Origin: Parietichytrium sp. I65-24A
Taxonomy: Eukaryota > Sar > Bigyra > Thraustochytrida > Thraustochytriidae
NCBI GenBank assembly: GCA_012862575.1
Contig: BLSF01000070.1
Location: forward strand, 124,001-188,000
Direction of reading: 5' to 3'
Length of the DNA: 64,000 bases
The notes under the pieces are model-generated. The model was not told where the DNA came from and ran no database searches. It was given only the letters and a program-made list of their open reading frames with translations. Positions 1 through 15,000 of this stretch are shown here, in pieces; the first letter of the stretch is position 1; the number at the start of each line of letters is the position of its first letter. The translations under genes were made by a program, and so were the position numbers.

Positions 1-3000
1 GTAGCACGTGAAAAGTTCTTCGCCTCATTCGTGAATACGCATTCTAATCCGCTAGTGGGAAATTTTGTTCCCCACAATGTCAAGAGTGTGCCGCCATCGA
101 TTGAACCATGATCCGGGTAGATTGCGTTTACCGTACTCGTTTCAATTGCATATAGAGAAAGCTTGTTCATCGAGAGAATCTGAAGCATATTTCCGGACTT
201 GGCAACAACGTCAAGCGAAATTGGTCCAGTTATGTCCCAGGCTGGATTGAATTGACATACGCTTTCCCCGTTCTCCATGACGGTGAAGGGAATGAATTTC
301 TCCATACCTTGGGCATGTTGCATCCGGCAAAAACAAGGATACTCTGAAATTTGGTCTGATCCACAGACTGCCGCGATTGCGCCATCAACGCGGAGAACCG
401 CCGGCTCCGAAGATCCTTCACGCGGGATCGCAGTTGGATGCACACTAAGCAGCCTCCAGGCAGGATACGCCGCCAACACCAGTGAGTTACGAGAGACTTG
501 AACAGATCGGTCAAACCAGAGGGAGACGTCCACAGCGACATTCTCAGACGAAAAGGTCAATACGGGCACTACGCACTCGAAGCCCTGGTGGTCATTAAGC
601 AGCAGAGCCGGGGAGTACAATTGAGTCGGCCCTGTAGCACTCATACTTTCGAACATGCACTGAATGTGAAATCGAAACACGTCATCGTTTTGTGTCTGCA
701 GAAGTGGGGTTGTAATTGTAATAGCATTCGCCCCAGTGTTTACGTGGCTCTCAGAATTTAAAGAATGCATGCTCAAGAGAGGAAGCACATTCAGTTGAGC
801 AGCATGCTCCACATCCATACTGTTTGCAGTGTTTGCGACGCGGACAAGGTATGAGGCACCGTCTCTAAAGCCTGATGGGACAACACATCTAAGGGTAAAT
901 TCGTCCAACACTGTCGCTTGAGTTTCCAAAAAGGCTCGCCCCACGTCCTCCTCCTCAGGATTTTCGAACACACAACGCACATCTGCGCCAATTGCTGAAG
1001 TTGCAAAGTATTCTCCAAATACGGTGAGCTCCGATTCTCTGCCTTCGAATACGATAGAAGGCTTGATGTACAGCACGCGAGGTGTGGGAATAAGGAAAAA
1101 GGAGGGGCTTAGAGAAAAGAGCGAGAAGTCGAGGCTGTTTTCGCTAAGCAGTACTTTGACCTCCTTGACGTCAATGGTGCTCTCTAGTACATCCCCAAGA
1201 GCTGGGACAACGACATTGACAAAGCCCTTGTGTTCAATGCTTTCGGCGCATGCTACGTCGAGAAGACTCGTCATGTCTGGGACTGCTATAATCCGGCAGG
1301 TTTGGATAAATTCTGCATTGGCAACTGGCCCCACGAGACACTCGGTGCTTTCATGGAAAGACCCACCTCGAGGGGCAATGTCTGGAGTCGCACCACTCTT
1401 TGACAGGGTTTCCCCGAGCGCCATTTCCACCTCAGAAAAGAAAAGCTGATCTTTACTCCAACTTAAACCCACGCGCACAGAAGAGATGTCCTCCGCGATC
1501 TCTGCTGGCGGAGACACGCATTCAACCGCATTTCCCGTCGTCATCTGAGCAGGGACAAGCTTTATTCCGAAGACGCAAAAGAGCTCAGGCCGAAGTGACG
1601 CCTCAATCGCCCAATTCACAGTGAATGTCACCTTCGTGCCACCTGATCGAGAGATCCTTGTCGGAGAATACGAAAGGATCTCGGGCTTAGGAAATACTGT
1701 GACATTCACGTATTCAAAATCGTGCGCGTTGTTGCTGACCCCGATCGAAACCGTCTGATTAAAACCGCTTGGTACCTCCGTCCACAGTAGCGTACTATCC
1801 CGAATCATACACACGATCTCGGATGGTGAAACGTACTCAGCTACAATTTCCTCCACAACCACAGCCGCGACTGTAAATCGGCAACGAAGCAGGTCAGTAT
1901 CTTGCGTTCCAGAGGCTGGGATACGAATTCGAATAGGCGATCCCCATGCAATAATCTGCGGAAACGCGTGCCCTGTGAGATGAAGCGGAGCCACGTAGCG
2001 GAATTTATTTTGTGCTAGTGACGCTGCAAATTTGTCCACCACATCCAACTGAACTAGGTCCGAGTTTCCGATGAGAGCTTTTTGATGCCCCTCGAACTTT
2101 GGTGTTCTGCAAGTGTACCGCTCATCTCCCTCGGAGCGAACAACGGGTGTGGAATGCGTAATGGAAAATCGTGTCGACCTGAACTGACAGATTATTGAAC
2201 CTTCTCCGGCCCACATGTATTCGGGAAGCGCAATTTCCACGCGAGTGCCTCCTTCAAGTGATCCGAGCAGCGGCCCGACGATCTTGACACTCTGCAATGA
2301 CGTGATGGTGAAGGGATGATCTTCTCCCGCAAAGTCAAAGTCCTGGCCGTTGAGGCTCACGCCAACCTGAATTGTTTCGATGGATTCCGATGCATGCATT
2401 TGCGAAGGGGTGTGGCATTTCACCAAGTACCTGCCAGAATTGTCCAATTCCGTTATCGCTCCCAGGACCTCCACTCCGGTTCTGCCAAACCGACACTTTG
2501 GGTTAAATTCTTGCAGGTGGTTTGTGGAGCTAGACACCGACACGGTGACAGCCACGAGGGTGCCGCCGCTTGCAGATCCAGTGGAGGGCCGGAGATCGAC
2601 AATTCGACTCTGCATGTATGGCGAAAAGCGCAACTTGTCGTTGCCACTGGTCAGGACCACAAGGGGCTCCAGATCAGCGCCGAGGATCCTCACCGGCCTT
2701 GGCGCTGCAAGAGAAGAAGTGTCAAACACAAAGGATGGGGTGCTGCACTCGAGTCGTTTTGGCGAAACAAACTCTGCCGGAGAGAGTTGAATCGGATCGG
2801 CACTAGACAATTTAAAATCGCAATAGTACCTCTCAGTTTGAACGAAGCGCCCACCCAATATAGAAAGTTTTGTGTGACCGGAAGCTGGCCCAAGCCTCGG
2901 CGAGATGCTCTCCACGTATGCCGGCCGGATATACCTGAACGAGAGAGCCTGAGGCCCTACGTCCACTCCATGGTTCGTACTGACTTGTAAACTCGAATCC

Positions 3001-6000
3001 CCTTCATTTCGGCCGGCGGATGCTGGAGTGAGGCACTCAATGGTCGTGGCGTCGAGGACAACAGCATCGACCTGCTTTGGTTCTCCCTGGCCGAAAATGC
3101 ACGTGGTGGAATTCTCCAGAAAGTTGGCTCCGGTGATTGTAACTCTGCTCTTCCCGTACACACTCCCTTCCACTGGAAAAACGGAAATGAGCATGGGTTG
3201 GGCCACAAATCGATACCCAGAGGAATGCCAAACCACATTTTCCTTGTCGAAAGACACACCAAACATGACCTCCTCCGAGTTTGAAGAATATTTTTTATGG
3301 TGATGGGGGGACTCACAAGCAAGCTCTGTCCCACTTTGGAAGCTTGTGGCCAACACAGAACTCGTGCCAAAATGACAGAATATTTGCCTGGAATGGAGAT
3401 TTCGGCCAATGACGCGCACCATGGTTCCACCTTGAAAGGGTCCAGTTGTTGGAAATATGTGTTCGACATGAGGCTCTCCCATGGCAGTGAAATTGGCAGT
3501 AAATATCGGTCCATGTAATGATTGAAATGGAATCTGAGCATCACCGGCAACAAAGGTCAAAGTATACGTATCCGGTCTCGGAAAGGCCGGAGTAGGGCAG
3601 CGAAGTGCATTGCTCGATAGCCATCTCGCTTGGGTTCGACCCACCTCCTGGCCATCGCCAGAGGATTTAAAAACGCAATTGTAGTGACCAGTATCACTCC
3701 AAGTTGGTTGCCAAAAGTACCCTCCTTGAACGAAAATTGAAGTGCTGCTCTGCCAGCCCCCAAATTCTGGCCAATATGAAGACACGAACGAGCCTGCTTC
3801 ATATCGAAATGAAAACCTTCCTGGGAGAAGAACTTGCCCGGCTAAGAAGGTCACATCCACCGTTCGCTTCCTCACCAGTTCGAGAGACGGTGAGGGGCAG
3901 GAAAAGGAATGCTTGGTGAGATTGGTCGCAACCACCACGATATCGCCTCCGAAGGAGCAGTGAAGTTTGTGGGACGCGAAGAAGGCCGACATGGCTGATA
4001 AATCCGACGTTGTGCGCACCAGAACCTGTGTTCCGCCACTCGCGGAGCCAAAGGTCGGCTCTGCAGATGCAAACTCAAATGGTGGCGTGAAAGTAAACAC
4101 AAGCCTATCCTTAGAATAAGCACTTGGCTCGAGTTCTACGCCATTTAGAGTCAGTCTGAAAGTGGTCTCGCCTGAGCTCGGTAATCTCGGAGTGAGGCAG
4201 TACATATGGTTACTGTCCTCATAGATAGCAGGCACCCGAGCATGCGCAAATTCGCATTGTGCAGTGGGCGACATGACAAAGTTGGTTCCGGTTATGTTGA
4301 TGCGCTCACCGCCGGTGTAACTTCCGCTCGAAGGTTCGATTGCTAGCACGGTGTGCTGCGGAGTGAACCGAAAGTAAAGGTCGCTGGCTGCTTCAAAGTC
4401 CTGTCCGTTGTTGGTAATCTCAAGTCGTGCATGACCCACATTTGATACCTTTGGTGTCAAACAGCGTATCAAGCTCTCAGACTCCCATGATGCTGTTCCA
4501 CGGACAATGCCGCCATCACTTTGGTTTCGTCCTTCAAACACAAATCTGCATCCCAAAAAAGCGGTGTTATAGAATTTGCGTCCGCTCACAAGAATCGCCG
4601 TCCCACCTCGATCAGAGCCAAAGCTCGGTTGAAAGTCCAGCAAGCGGAGAGGGGCGGTAAATGTAAACATGGATAGTCCATTCCACGTCCAGCTCTGGCC
4701 ACCATCGCACGACGTATAAAATGGAACCGTAAATTCGTCATTTGCGTTCCTCACGTTCCTTTGTGGAGTCTCACATATAACCTCCGACTTGGAGATGAAT
4801 GTTGCCTGGACAATAGCATCGCTGAGCTCCCCAAATCGGCAGAGTACTTGATCCGTAAAACTTGATCCTTTCACACGCACAAGCGTTTTGCCGTACCAAG
4901 ATCCCAGCTTGGGAAAAATGGATGTCACAGAAGGCTCCGGATGAAATTCGTAGAGCAATATATCTGTAGAGAGGCCAAGCACCTCATCGTGGACAAAGAC
5001 TTGGACGTCCACTTTGCCCGAAGGCGACTCTCCCAAAACCAGAGCTTGACCAAGCTCTTTTGCTTCGGGGACTTTGCAGGCCACCTCCTTGTGGTCTATG
5101 ACGTGTGCTGTAGTTGTGGCTTTCCACCCATTACCTTTGTGGGCGAAAAACACACTGTGGGCTCGAGAAGGCATCAAATCCAGCTCCAAATAGATTTAGT
5201 GTGTTGCCGCCGGAAAATGCAGCAGCGTATGAGCTTGTTTCGAAGAGACGGGGACGATTAATCCACTTCAACTGCCCTGCAGACCCGATCAAAGAGGTAG
5301 AAATACGCAAACGTATGTCCACCAATATACCCGTCTCCAAGTGCATGTTATCAGTGATCGCAAACTTGCACTCAACTCTATTCTCCGACACCCACCTCGC
5401 AGGAGCAACCAACTTCAACTGAACTGCTTCGCAAATGTATTCCGCTGCGGAGGAGAATCCAAATCCTAATACGGCTATCAATTGATCTGTGCCTCCTTGC
5501 CCGACTAGAACTTGGCGAGATAACTCGCCGCTTAGTGCAGGTTTGAAGTGTGCCTTTAGAGAGCCTAAGCTCTGAGGACTCTCTGTCGCGCCGTCCAACA
5601 GCAGCTCCAAAAGCTCTCCTGCAAGGAGCGGCTTGGTAATATTAACTGGCCCAGCAGCACACGAGAACTCTGTGTCCGAAACTTTGACGGCTTTGCTCTC
5701 TAAGAAAAATCCGGAAGTCCCTCTGAGTTGGCATATTACGCTCGCGTCCTCGACGTCACTTTGCGCGATAACATGAACGAGCTCCAAGTGCACCTTCCCA
5801 TTGGAAAATAGCACCACATCGTTCTCCGTGAAGAAGTCTACAGAGCGAGGGTCTGTCTCCACTAGGAAAGTGAGTGTCGCCACAGACGGCGAAAATCTCT
5901 CTGGGTAGAAATCCACCCCGTTCGTTGTCACCTGAATGGCATGCTGCCGGCGTGGAGATCGAAAGTGCAACCCCGCAGGCAGATGGCAAGCTACTGCGCT

Positions 6001-9000
6001 CTCGTTCAAAAATGTCGCCGGAAACGCTTGAGTAAAATCTTGCAGACGGCAGCCCAAGGAAGGGCTGGGTCGGAAACGGGTCCCTGACACCTTGACCAAG
6101 TTCTGCTTTGCAGGATTGACCGTAGCTGGAATCACCTCATACAACGCTGGGGGATTGTAAAGAATAAACGTCCCAATACTTAAAGTGCTCCAGTCCCCGC
6201 TGCTCTGTAGTGACCGCCGGTGGGCGACAGAAAAGTCCACCTGCTCGGAATCTGCGGGTGTTCCAGGGAAGATAGGCACTTGGCACTCCATTTCGGTTCC
6301 CGATACAACCCAGGCCGACGACTGCTTGGAACCAAACAAGCAGGTATAATTTCCAAATTTGTCCAGATTGGCGCCGAACAAGCGAATCATCGTGCCTCCG
6401 TGAACTGACCCAGACACCGGACGGAACGACGTGACGATCATGGTCTCCCGGCGAACCCATAACTTCAGACCAGTTTCTATGGTGTCCCGAGCAGCATCGC
6501 CCCTCCTCAGAGCCACGGAAAGTCCACTCCAATCCCTTCTGTGGCTATCGGCCGAGGTGACGAGCATTTCATGACTCTCCGCAAGTGAGCACACGATCAG
6601 TTCCTGTCCATCTTGAACAAGATACACACCCTTTGTTTGAACGGCGAAAGGCTCTCGCCCGAAAAGGCAAGTCAAGCTTTCGCCTTGAAGACTGCTCGCA
6701 TTAGCGAGCTGAATGTGTACAGCTTGTCCACCATCGCTTGCTGCTCCATACCACGGCAAGTACTCTGGGACGAGCCTTTCAAAATAAAGCGGACTCGCAT
6801 TCAGAGAACCTACCCGGATTGTGATCTTATTCATAAATTCCCGAGTCGGAGCTTCGCAATTCAAATGCACAGCTAGCCCTATTGCCCAGGAAGAGTCTGT
6901 ATCCGAGACATTCCCCAAGCCGGCAAGCAACTCAGATCTCTTTGGGGCAGGGCAGGAAACAGTTTGGGAATCGACAAAAGTTGCTTTGGTACGTATGTGC
7001 CCAGCTTCGAAGATGCAGCAAATGTTTCCAGAATCAACAAAATTGCGACCTTTTACTTCAATCCAAGGCTGTGAAACCACCTCACCAAGGCCGTACCGAA
7101 GCTCTAAGGGATCTACAGAGATCAGCTCCCAGGCGGGAACAACGTCGATCTTCGACGACGCCGAAGAACTCCAGCGCTGACCACCATCAACAGACACACA
7201 CAGCTCGAGGATTCCACCGGCCCGAGTTTTTGGTTGTGTGAACGAGCAAGTCGCAAGCGATCGAGACAAAACGTTTGCTCGGGCAACTTGCGCGTCGCCG
7301 CGCATGATGCACCTTCCCCCCACACTTTCCTGCTCTTGAAGGAGACACAAGACTTCAACGGTGAGAGAAAAGTCTGAGGCCTCTACTTCCACCAACATCA
7401 GCTCCTTCTCCTCGCTGGCAACAATGAACGGTGGCAGGATTGTAAGAATAGCGGGTGACGAAGCGAACTCGAATTTGCTCACGGCGATTCGCTTGGATCC
7501 AGCCACAATACCTAAAAAGTAAATTCCTTTGCCATGTGGATTTTCTGGTGCCTCGCAGACTATGCTATCGCCGTCTGCATAACCTTGTGTAGTGCCAACA
7601 AGCTTTTGTGGCGTGTTATTCTCCATGGCAGCAAAAAATTGGCACTGGAATTCAAGCTCTGAGATCTGTTCAATTACACCTTCACCCAGCTTGGTACGTA
7701 ACGAAGTACCACCGAGGCTGTCGGCTGACGGTGGGTAGGAAAAAGGAACGAGCGACAATTCCGTGCCTGGGGTGTCGGGATCTGGGAGCATCTTGAACGC
7801 AAGCTCAGATGGAGTGCGGACGGAACTTCCTTCCCCGGCAGCGAGGTAGACCGAAACCACCGAGACAACATTGGCTCGAGGTACGGTACACTCCACAGCG
7901 CTCGAGTTGTGGTAAATTGCTGGGACAGACGCTGCACCAAACCAGCAAGTCAGCGCTACGCTCTCTGGAAATCCAACACCGAATATATACACAGGCGTCC
8001 CTGAAATCCCGGTCCCTGCAGATAGCTGGTACGCATCCATGTGTCCAATCGCTAACAGCGACGCCCCAGGCCTGTTTTTGCGCCGAATATCGTTCCATTG
8101 AGACTGATCGTTTGTCAGGAAGACGGAGTATTGCTGCGTCGTGCTTACGTTCGCAAGACTGGTCACTTTGCACCGAGCCAAATGAGCAGAGATCCACTGC
8201 GCCTTCAAATGCTCACACTCAGTTGGCCCACACACCACGCAACTCAGGGACTCGGAGGGTGCGAAGAACAAGCCTTGAACGAGCAGCTCTGACGGCGCAT
8301 TGGCAAATAGAATATTCGGCTGGACCGCGGTGACCTGCGCGTCGGGGCCTTGAACAAAGTCTGCAGCACTACCCTGTAGATTTACTTGAACAAAGTCCTT
8401 TCCATTCACTGAAAACGAGACTCCGTCGCGAAACGCTTGGTACGTAGCCAAACCATGTTTAAGGCGGCCAAGCGCAACAGATGGACAAGTGATTCGTTCC
8501 CTGGTTGCGTTGCATGCCACCATCTCGCTCTCTCCGTACTGAGCGTACACAGTCTGCAGAGCAAGACTCTCAATCGGTTCAGAGACTACAAAAGTTACGG
8601 TTGAACCGCCCTCCCTACCGATCCAGCGAGGCGAGATTCGGACCACTGGAGGGATATCCACATACTGGAACACCAACACACCTTTGTTTCGGAAAACCCC
8701 TGCTTTCGCTTGATGCCTGCCAATGGACACGGTTGCCCGTTGTGCATTCAAAACAGCTGGAGTCGTGCACTGAATTTCAGACGCGGAAATCCAACGAGCC
8801 GGGGTCACCACCAATTCGTCCTCATCTTTCTCCGCAGACTCTAGAGCAAATTGGCACACCGTCGTTGGAGAGTTGACAAACCCGCTTCCAAGGATCGTGA
8901 TGAGTGTGCCGCCTCTTACTGGCCCTACAGAAGGGAAAAGCTCGCCTATGCGGACTGGCAGGGCTAGCTCTACCAGCGCGGAACCGAACACCTCTGATTG

Positions 9001-12000
9001 TCCTTCAGCTGCAACTGAAACTTGGAGTAAGAGCACATCTTTATCAAGACGTTTGGCAAGAGCCTCAATCTGAGAAGCATTTACGGGAAGGATGCAATCT
9101 ACGCTTGCGGTACCTGCATAAAGCGCACCTGTCTTGATCGTTTCCATGTTCGAATCAGCAGCAGTGTTCCAAAAGCAGCTCATTGAATCTGCTTTGAAAG
9201 GGTTGGAAGAAGCCGATAACCGCAGAGTCGCAAGCCCCCCAAAGTCAAAATCGTTCAGAGAGATGTGCGGAGGCTCGGCTGTCAGTGACAAGTTGCCCTC
9301 GTGAAACGCAAACCCTCCGATATCTAGATCCAGGTGAGCCCGGGATGAGCTCTTGGACACCAATCTGACACTCAATTGCGCTGTTTCAGAGATCACTGGA
9401 GTGGCACAGGATAGGATCTCTCCTATGGCGCTGACCTCGGTCTCAAATCTGGTCTCTCCAGAAGACAACTGGCCCACGTATTCACACACCAAAATATCTG
9501 CAATCTCCTGGACCGATTTGGAGCTTAAAAGCATGTGAATTTGAGACAACGTGTTCAGCGGGGCGGAACGCGGCCAGATCTCAAGAACGCGAAGATCGCG
9601 ATCGGCCAAAATAAGGGTAACGTTCGTTTGCATAAATGCTTGCACGTCCAGGAATGAGCTGATCTCAATCGATGCCTCCGTTTCGTTGACCGCCCAAGGC
9701 ACGACTGCACAAAGATAGTACAGCTCGACTGCATCCTGAACTTCTGTTACCAGCGCTGCAGGTGAAGTCCAACGCGATGCGTAGCGCACAAAAATTTGCT
9801 GATGCTGCATGTGTTCGATTGCGAGAGCTCCGCTTACGGTGTCCAAAAGAATACAACAACGGGAACTCTGGCCAAAGGAAGACCAAACTTTTACCTCCCT
9901 TACAGAATTGGCCGGAAGCACGCTCGTGTACGTACTGTATCTCACCTCTGCAAAATCCGTTGACACTTGCGCCCCATCGTTGAAGCTAATGTATACTTTG
10001 ACCGTGATATATGCCTCATCCAAAGTATTGGCACTCGCGATGTCCAACGCAGGCATTTGACAAACGCAAACACCTGCAGCTTTCTGGATCACGCCAGCTA
10101 CAGCAGCTTGCGACGCATTCGAAGACTGGAACACACACGTGACGCGGGTTTGGCCGACAAGCTCGTCTACGTTTGCGACTGGAATCTCCAATGAGCTGCC
10201 GGCCGTGTAGATGGACTGCCTCTGTGCCCCTTCCCACAAAACTCGAGGTTGAGCAAGAAAGCGCACTGGAGTGCTCGAGGCTGAGTGAACGGACAAGTCA
10301 AGCTCGGCGCTACTGAAAGCAGTGTACCAACCCTCGGGTACTACATACAGGCTGCAGAGTTGACTAACCGGAACTCCCGGAAGGGCGCATATGCCGTCTT
10401 CGAAAGAGCAGGTCACGTGTCCACTTGTCGGACAGTCTAGAACACACAAATGATTGACCTCGCGCTGGTATTCTCCCGCCAAAATCATGGCTGCGGGAGC
10501 TCCTGCTTCGGCGCCAGCTAGAAACACAGACGGGGATACAGAGACTGCACTTGGCACCGTCCTCAGAAATACATTAACGTATGACGAACTCACTGCCACG
10601 CCGTCGCAAGAAACCCGCAATTTGTCCTCCAGCACGTGTTGCAAAACTTTTCTCGGGAGTTGACAGTACATTGTCGAAGAATCTTCCACGAAGGCTTCAA
10701 CGGTAGAAGGAGACGAAGCTTCAAAGTGACAAAACATAGCATTTCGCTGGGTAAAACCAGATCCTGAAATCTTGAGCAGACTTGAGTTCGCGGACTTCTC
10801 GCCGCCGGCAGACCACACGATCAGGTCTTCGCCAATTGCAAGTTCTGCAGGGGACACAGTGCTTAATGACGGTTCCAGGAGGTAAGTGAATGCATTTTCG
10901 AAAGGCTGAGCAAAAGTCTCACCACCGTTGAGGCTAATAGAAAGCGCTGCCGCTCCTTCAAAAGACACTGCCGTGGCGTGGCAAACAAGAAAATCGTGCA
11001 TGAAGGTACCTTCTACCTCAATGGTCCATCCCTCCTCAACGACTTCGAAGCGGCATATTGGCTGTACACTTTTATGACTTCGAAGCCCATGACCAGTGAC
11101 GACAATATCCGAGCCCTGCGTGTTGTAGACGGTGCGAGGCTGTACTGCGGCAATTTCTGGCTCCAGGATATAAGTAAATACTCCTGCCATTGTGAAGACT
11201 TCCTCCACGCGGGAACCAATTTCGACAAGGACCTCGAAGGGCAGGTCAACTGATGTCGAATCTGTGCTAGAGAAGATGGAAAGCGGCGGAACCGTACACG
11301 TGACTATATTTCCCGACTGGATACCATCAACGACAACCAGCTCCCCGAATCTACACGCGTCAAAGGGCAAATCTCCTTCTACGATGACAGAAATTTGGTA
11401 TCCCCCGTCCACGTCACCGTTCAAAGGCTTCAGACTCGACAGTCCAATGGACTGGACCCCTGCCTTTGACACAAGTAAGGTCTCGCTGGATGATTTAAAA
11501 AGAGCACCATCAAGGGAAGTGAATGTCACCGTGTGGGGCCCAGGTAACAAGCTGTTCGCAGGAAGAAAGCATGCTATCGCACTGGCGTTTAACAAAAGCG
11601 CGGCAGTCGAGTACACACCGTCACCAAATACGCACCTAGAGTTCGCCGACTCAAAGAACTTGCCGCCTGTAATCACCACCGTCGTGTCTTGCGCGGAAGA
11701 GATCACACGAGGGTAGAGAGTCTCCAGGTGTACCACAGGATACACAACGAAAGTTGCTGCCTCCGACCACTCTACATAATTGTTCGAGACTCGAACGTGA
11801 ACCTCGTAAGGTTCAGACTTATTCGGAAACTCGAAAGCGTCGCAGAGTATGGACTGAAAGGCGGCCTCCCCAGAGGACTGGATGATGGCTGGAACCTTAG
11901 TTTCCCAGTCGTCGGCCACCAAACTGCAGGAGAGAGTGGATACGTCCGCAAACCCAAATCCGAGAACTCGCACAGGAGAGGCTCCAGCCTCGACAGCATT

Positions 12001-15000
12001 CGACAAGATCTTGAACACAATTGGTGTATTGTGAAAGTTGAATACAGTTGCCCCTTGCAACAGCCGATCATTTGCCCCGTCGATCGTATCCGACCAAAAC
12101 GATACTCCGACATTGACTTGGCCAGAAGTGCCATGATTTGGAGTAACGCACTCTAATGCGGTCTCGTTGATAACCTTTGCGGGTTGCACAGTCATGGCAA
12201 AGTTTGCATGCTTATGGTTGCTAACAAAAACGCAAGAGGGCTCCGGAGCATTCTGAAGCAAAGAGTATCGCCCAAAGCCATTTCCAGACACAGTCACAAC
12301 CGTCCCGCCGCGTGCGTCACCAATCCTTGGCTCAATTCTTGACACAACGATGGAGTTGTCTCCGTCAGATTCTTCTGCCCGGACAGAATAGAGACTCAGT
12401 ATTACATCCGAGTGAATCCAGTCCACCCCGTTTAGGCTAAAGCTAATGGAATACTCGTTCGTTGACAGAATTTGGCCGAGGATCAATTTTGGCACAACAC
12501 AAATGATTTCGTCCTCGTCGACGAATGTGGCATTGGAAGTTGCCTCGATAGGCGACCCGAAACCGCAGGACATCGTGTCAGAATTGACAAACCCTTCTCC
12601 GAAAACTCGAAGCTCATCGCCTTCTGTTGCAAAGCGTGGCTGGACGTCTACCACCTGAGTTGCGACTTCGAAAAAGCTAAACTCCACTCTGGTATCCTCC
12701 GTGGTCAGTTCTGCTCCATCCACAATTACACCAATGGCATAAACTTCGCTCTTTGCCGCCTCTGCAAGCAAAATAGGCGGCGTCGTGCACTGAGCAACCT
12801 CGAGAGACTCGAGAGACAATGTCGTCTTACTTTGTAGCTCCCCATCGCTCGAATAGAAGCTGCACTCTAGCTCAGCATCGTGCTTGTACGATGCCTTCGT
12901 GGATGCTGCGATCCCAAGACCAGACAACCGAATTAATGTGCCTCCTGCTGCGGACCCACTAGACGGGGTAACATCATACAGAATCGCTGTTGGAAGAGAA
13001 TAGAGCATTTCTTTGGCCGAGGTGAAATGAACACCATTCGGGGACCAGGAGATATGAATCGGGATGACTGAGTCTCCCGCAGTGTATCGTTGATCAACGA
13101 AGCTCGCGAGCAGCGCCGAGGGGGAAAATTCGCATACCACGGTCTCTGCTACCTTGCATGCGACTGTTAAAGCATCCTTCTCTTGGCCAGTATGAAATCT
13201 GCACCAGCATTCCTTTTCCTCGAATCCTTCACCAATTTGATCTAGCTCAAGGGATACCGTAGTAGACTGACTCGAGTACGGAATGAATGTGGGGTTCGCG
13301 CTTTTTAAAACAGGCACCCGTGTCAACAGCCTTATGCCCGCCCCCGAAGTGGCGATCTGCTGCTTTGTGCCCACAGCGACGGTTGCGTTCCACACTTCTT
13401 CCCCAGAATGTAAAGCTTGAAACGCAGGGATTTTGTCAAAAGACGGCACTTCGCAGCGAGCCAAAGAGTCACTCACGTAAGTAGCGGAGGAATGCATTGT
13501 AAATCCATTGGAAGTATATGAGCAGTACAGTCCTAGGAGGTCCACTTCGTCCTGTATGCTAAAGTGCCCTTCGATGGACAGCGAGGTTCCCGGCCAGGCG
13601 TACTGCGGAGCAATACTGGTAATTGCCCACGGCTCTTGAAGAGTGATCACAAGATCAGGTGAAGAAGTAGAAAAGTCAAGGCCACCGTTATTTGAAACCT
13701 GAACGCTTACCACATCAGTGGAGAGCTTCACACCAAGATCTGCCGCAGCTGGGGTCGAGCACTCGATCATGTTTTTAGAAAGATACTTTCCCGTCACAAG
13801 TGTTCCAGACCCAAAGTTGCAAATCGGAAGGACTCCAGGTCGATCCATAAGATGCAAACCGACAAGTTTCAAAACGGTGCCGCCATGCCAAGCAGCTGAG
13901 GCAGGCTCAATGCTGATGAGTTGTGGCCTTTCCACAATCCAGACTTTGGCACTGTTCCTCGATACCGGCTTACCGGCCCGAGTCTCGATGCTCACTAAGT
14001 GCTCTCCAATCTCTAATTGCGCGTTCCCTGGTATCGAGCACACCAAAGACCAATCCTCGGTCCATGCCACATTGAAAGTCATCGAGGAGATTTTGCAGCG
14101 CCAGTCTAAGATGTAGCTCCCGAGCTCCTCGCCTTCAAAACTCGATAGGATCACCACTTCGTGAGCACTTGACCGGACCCAAGAAGCTGGAGCGGCGTCG
14201 TCCAGTTCCAACTGAGAACAATATGGCACTGACACGTACTCACCATTATGCTCTGACCCAGCAGTAAGAGCTAAACCGATTTCCATCCAAAAAACTCCAT
14301 TTTTGGCTCCGCCTGTAGAGCTACGGAGAGCCTGCAGAAGCCGTTGGGTAAGAGCGCACTCAACAACCCTTCCATCCGAGGTCAGACGGGCTTGCGAGCT
14401 CCAGAGATCCTGAGGCTCCGGCCCTAATTTGATTAGGCAGCTCAGGTCTTCAATGCTCGCAGGAAGCTGCGAACTCAACGAGACGGCAACCGAGGCGACT
14501 GTCTGGGATTCCTCAGACAAGATTAGCACAGAGTCAGGCGCTAAGAGATTAGGCAATTGAATCGCTGCAAAGTGCTGTGAATTGATCCCAAGTTGCAGCC
14601 CGTTGTTGTTGGAGAAGGTGACGAGGTAGTCGCCTGGTTCTAGGGTCGGAGTGATACACTCCGCCACTCCGGGGGCCACAGGGAAAGCGCTCTGGACGGC
14701 AAAGACCTCGCCCTCAGTTTGATCAAGCCAGACGCAAACGAGACCTTGGGAAGCTATCATATTCGAGCCGTACACTCGGATGATAGAGCCACCCGAGGCA
14801 AGCGACTCGGCAGGTTCCACCTTCAAGGTAGTTGGTTTCTCAGTCAAAGTTAAGACAAGGTCGGTGTTGACCCAATTATGCTCATTGCCCACATAGAGGT
14901 GAAGCTGTTGCGGATCGGTCGCAGATGGAACAGCGCAACGAATAGTACCGTTCGACTGAAAAGGCGTCGCAGGACTGCTCTCACTTTCCAGCCCAAACTT

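Noticed and set aside
5131-5170. A 27-nt GT-AG mini-intron (GTAATG...CTACAG) at the TIG break
   Set aside because: Its length is a multiple of three and removing it leaves the wrong frame; a one-base homopolymer indel explains the break better.
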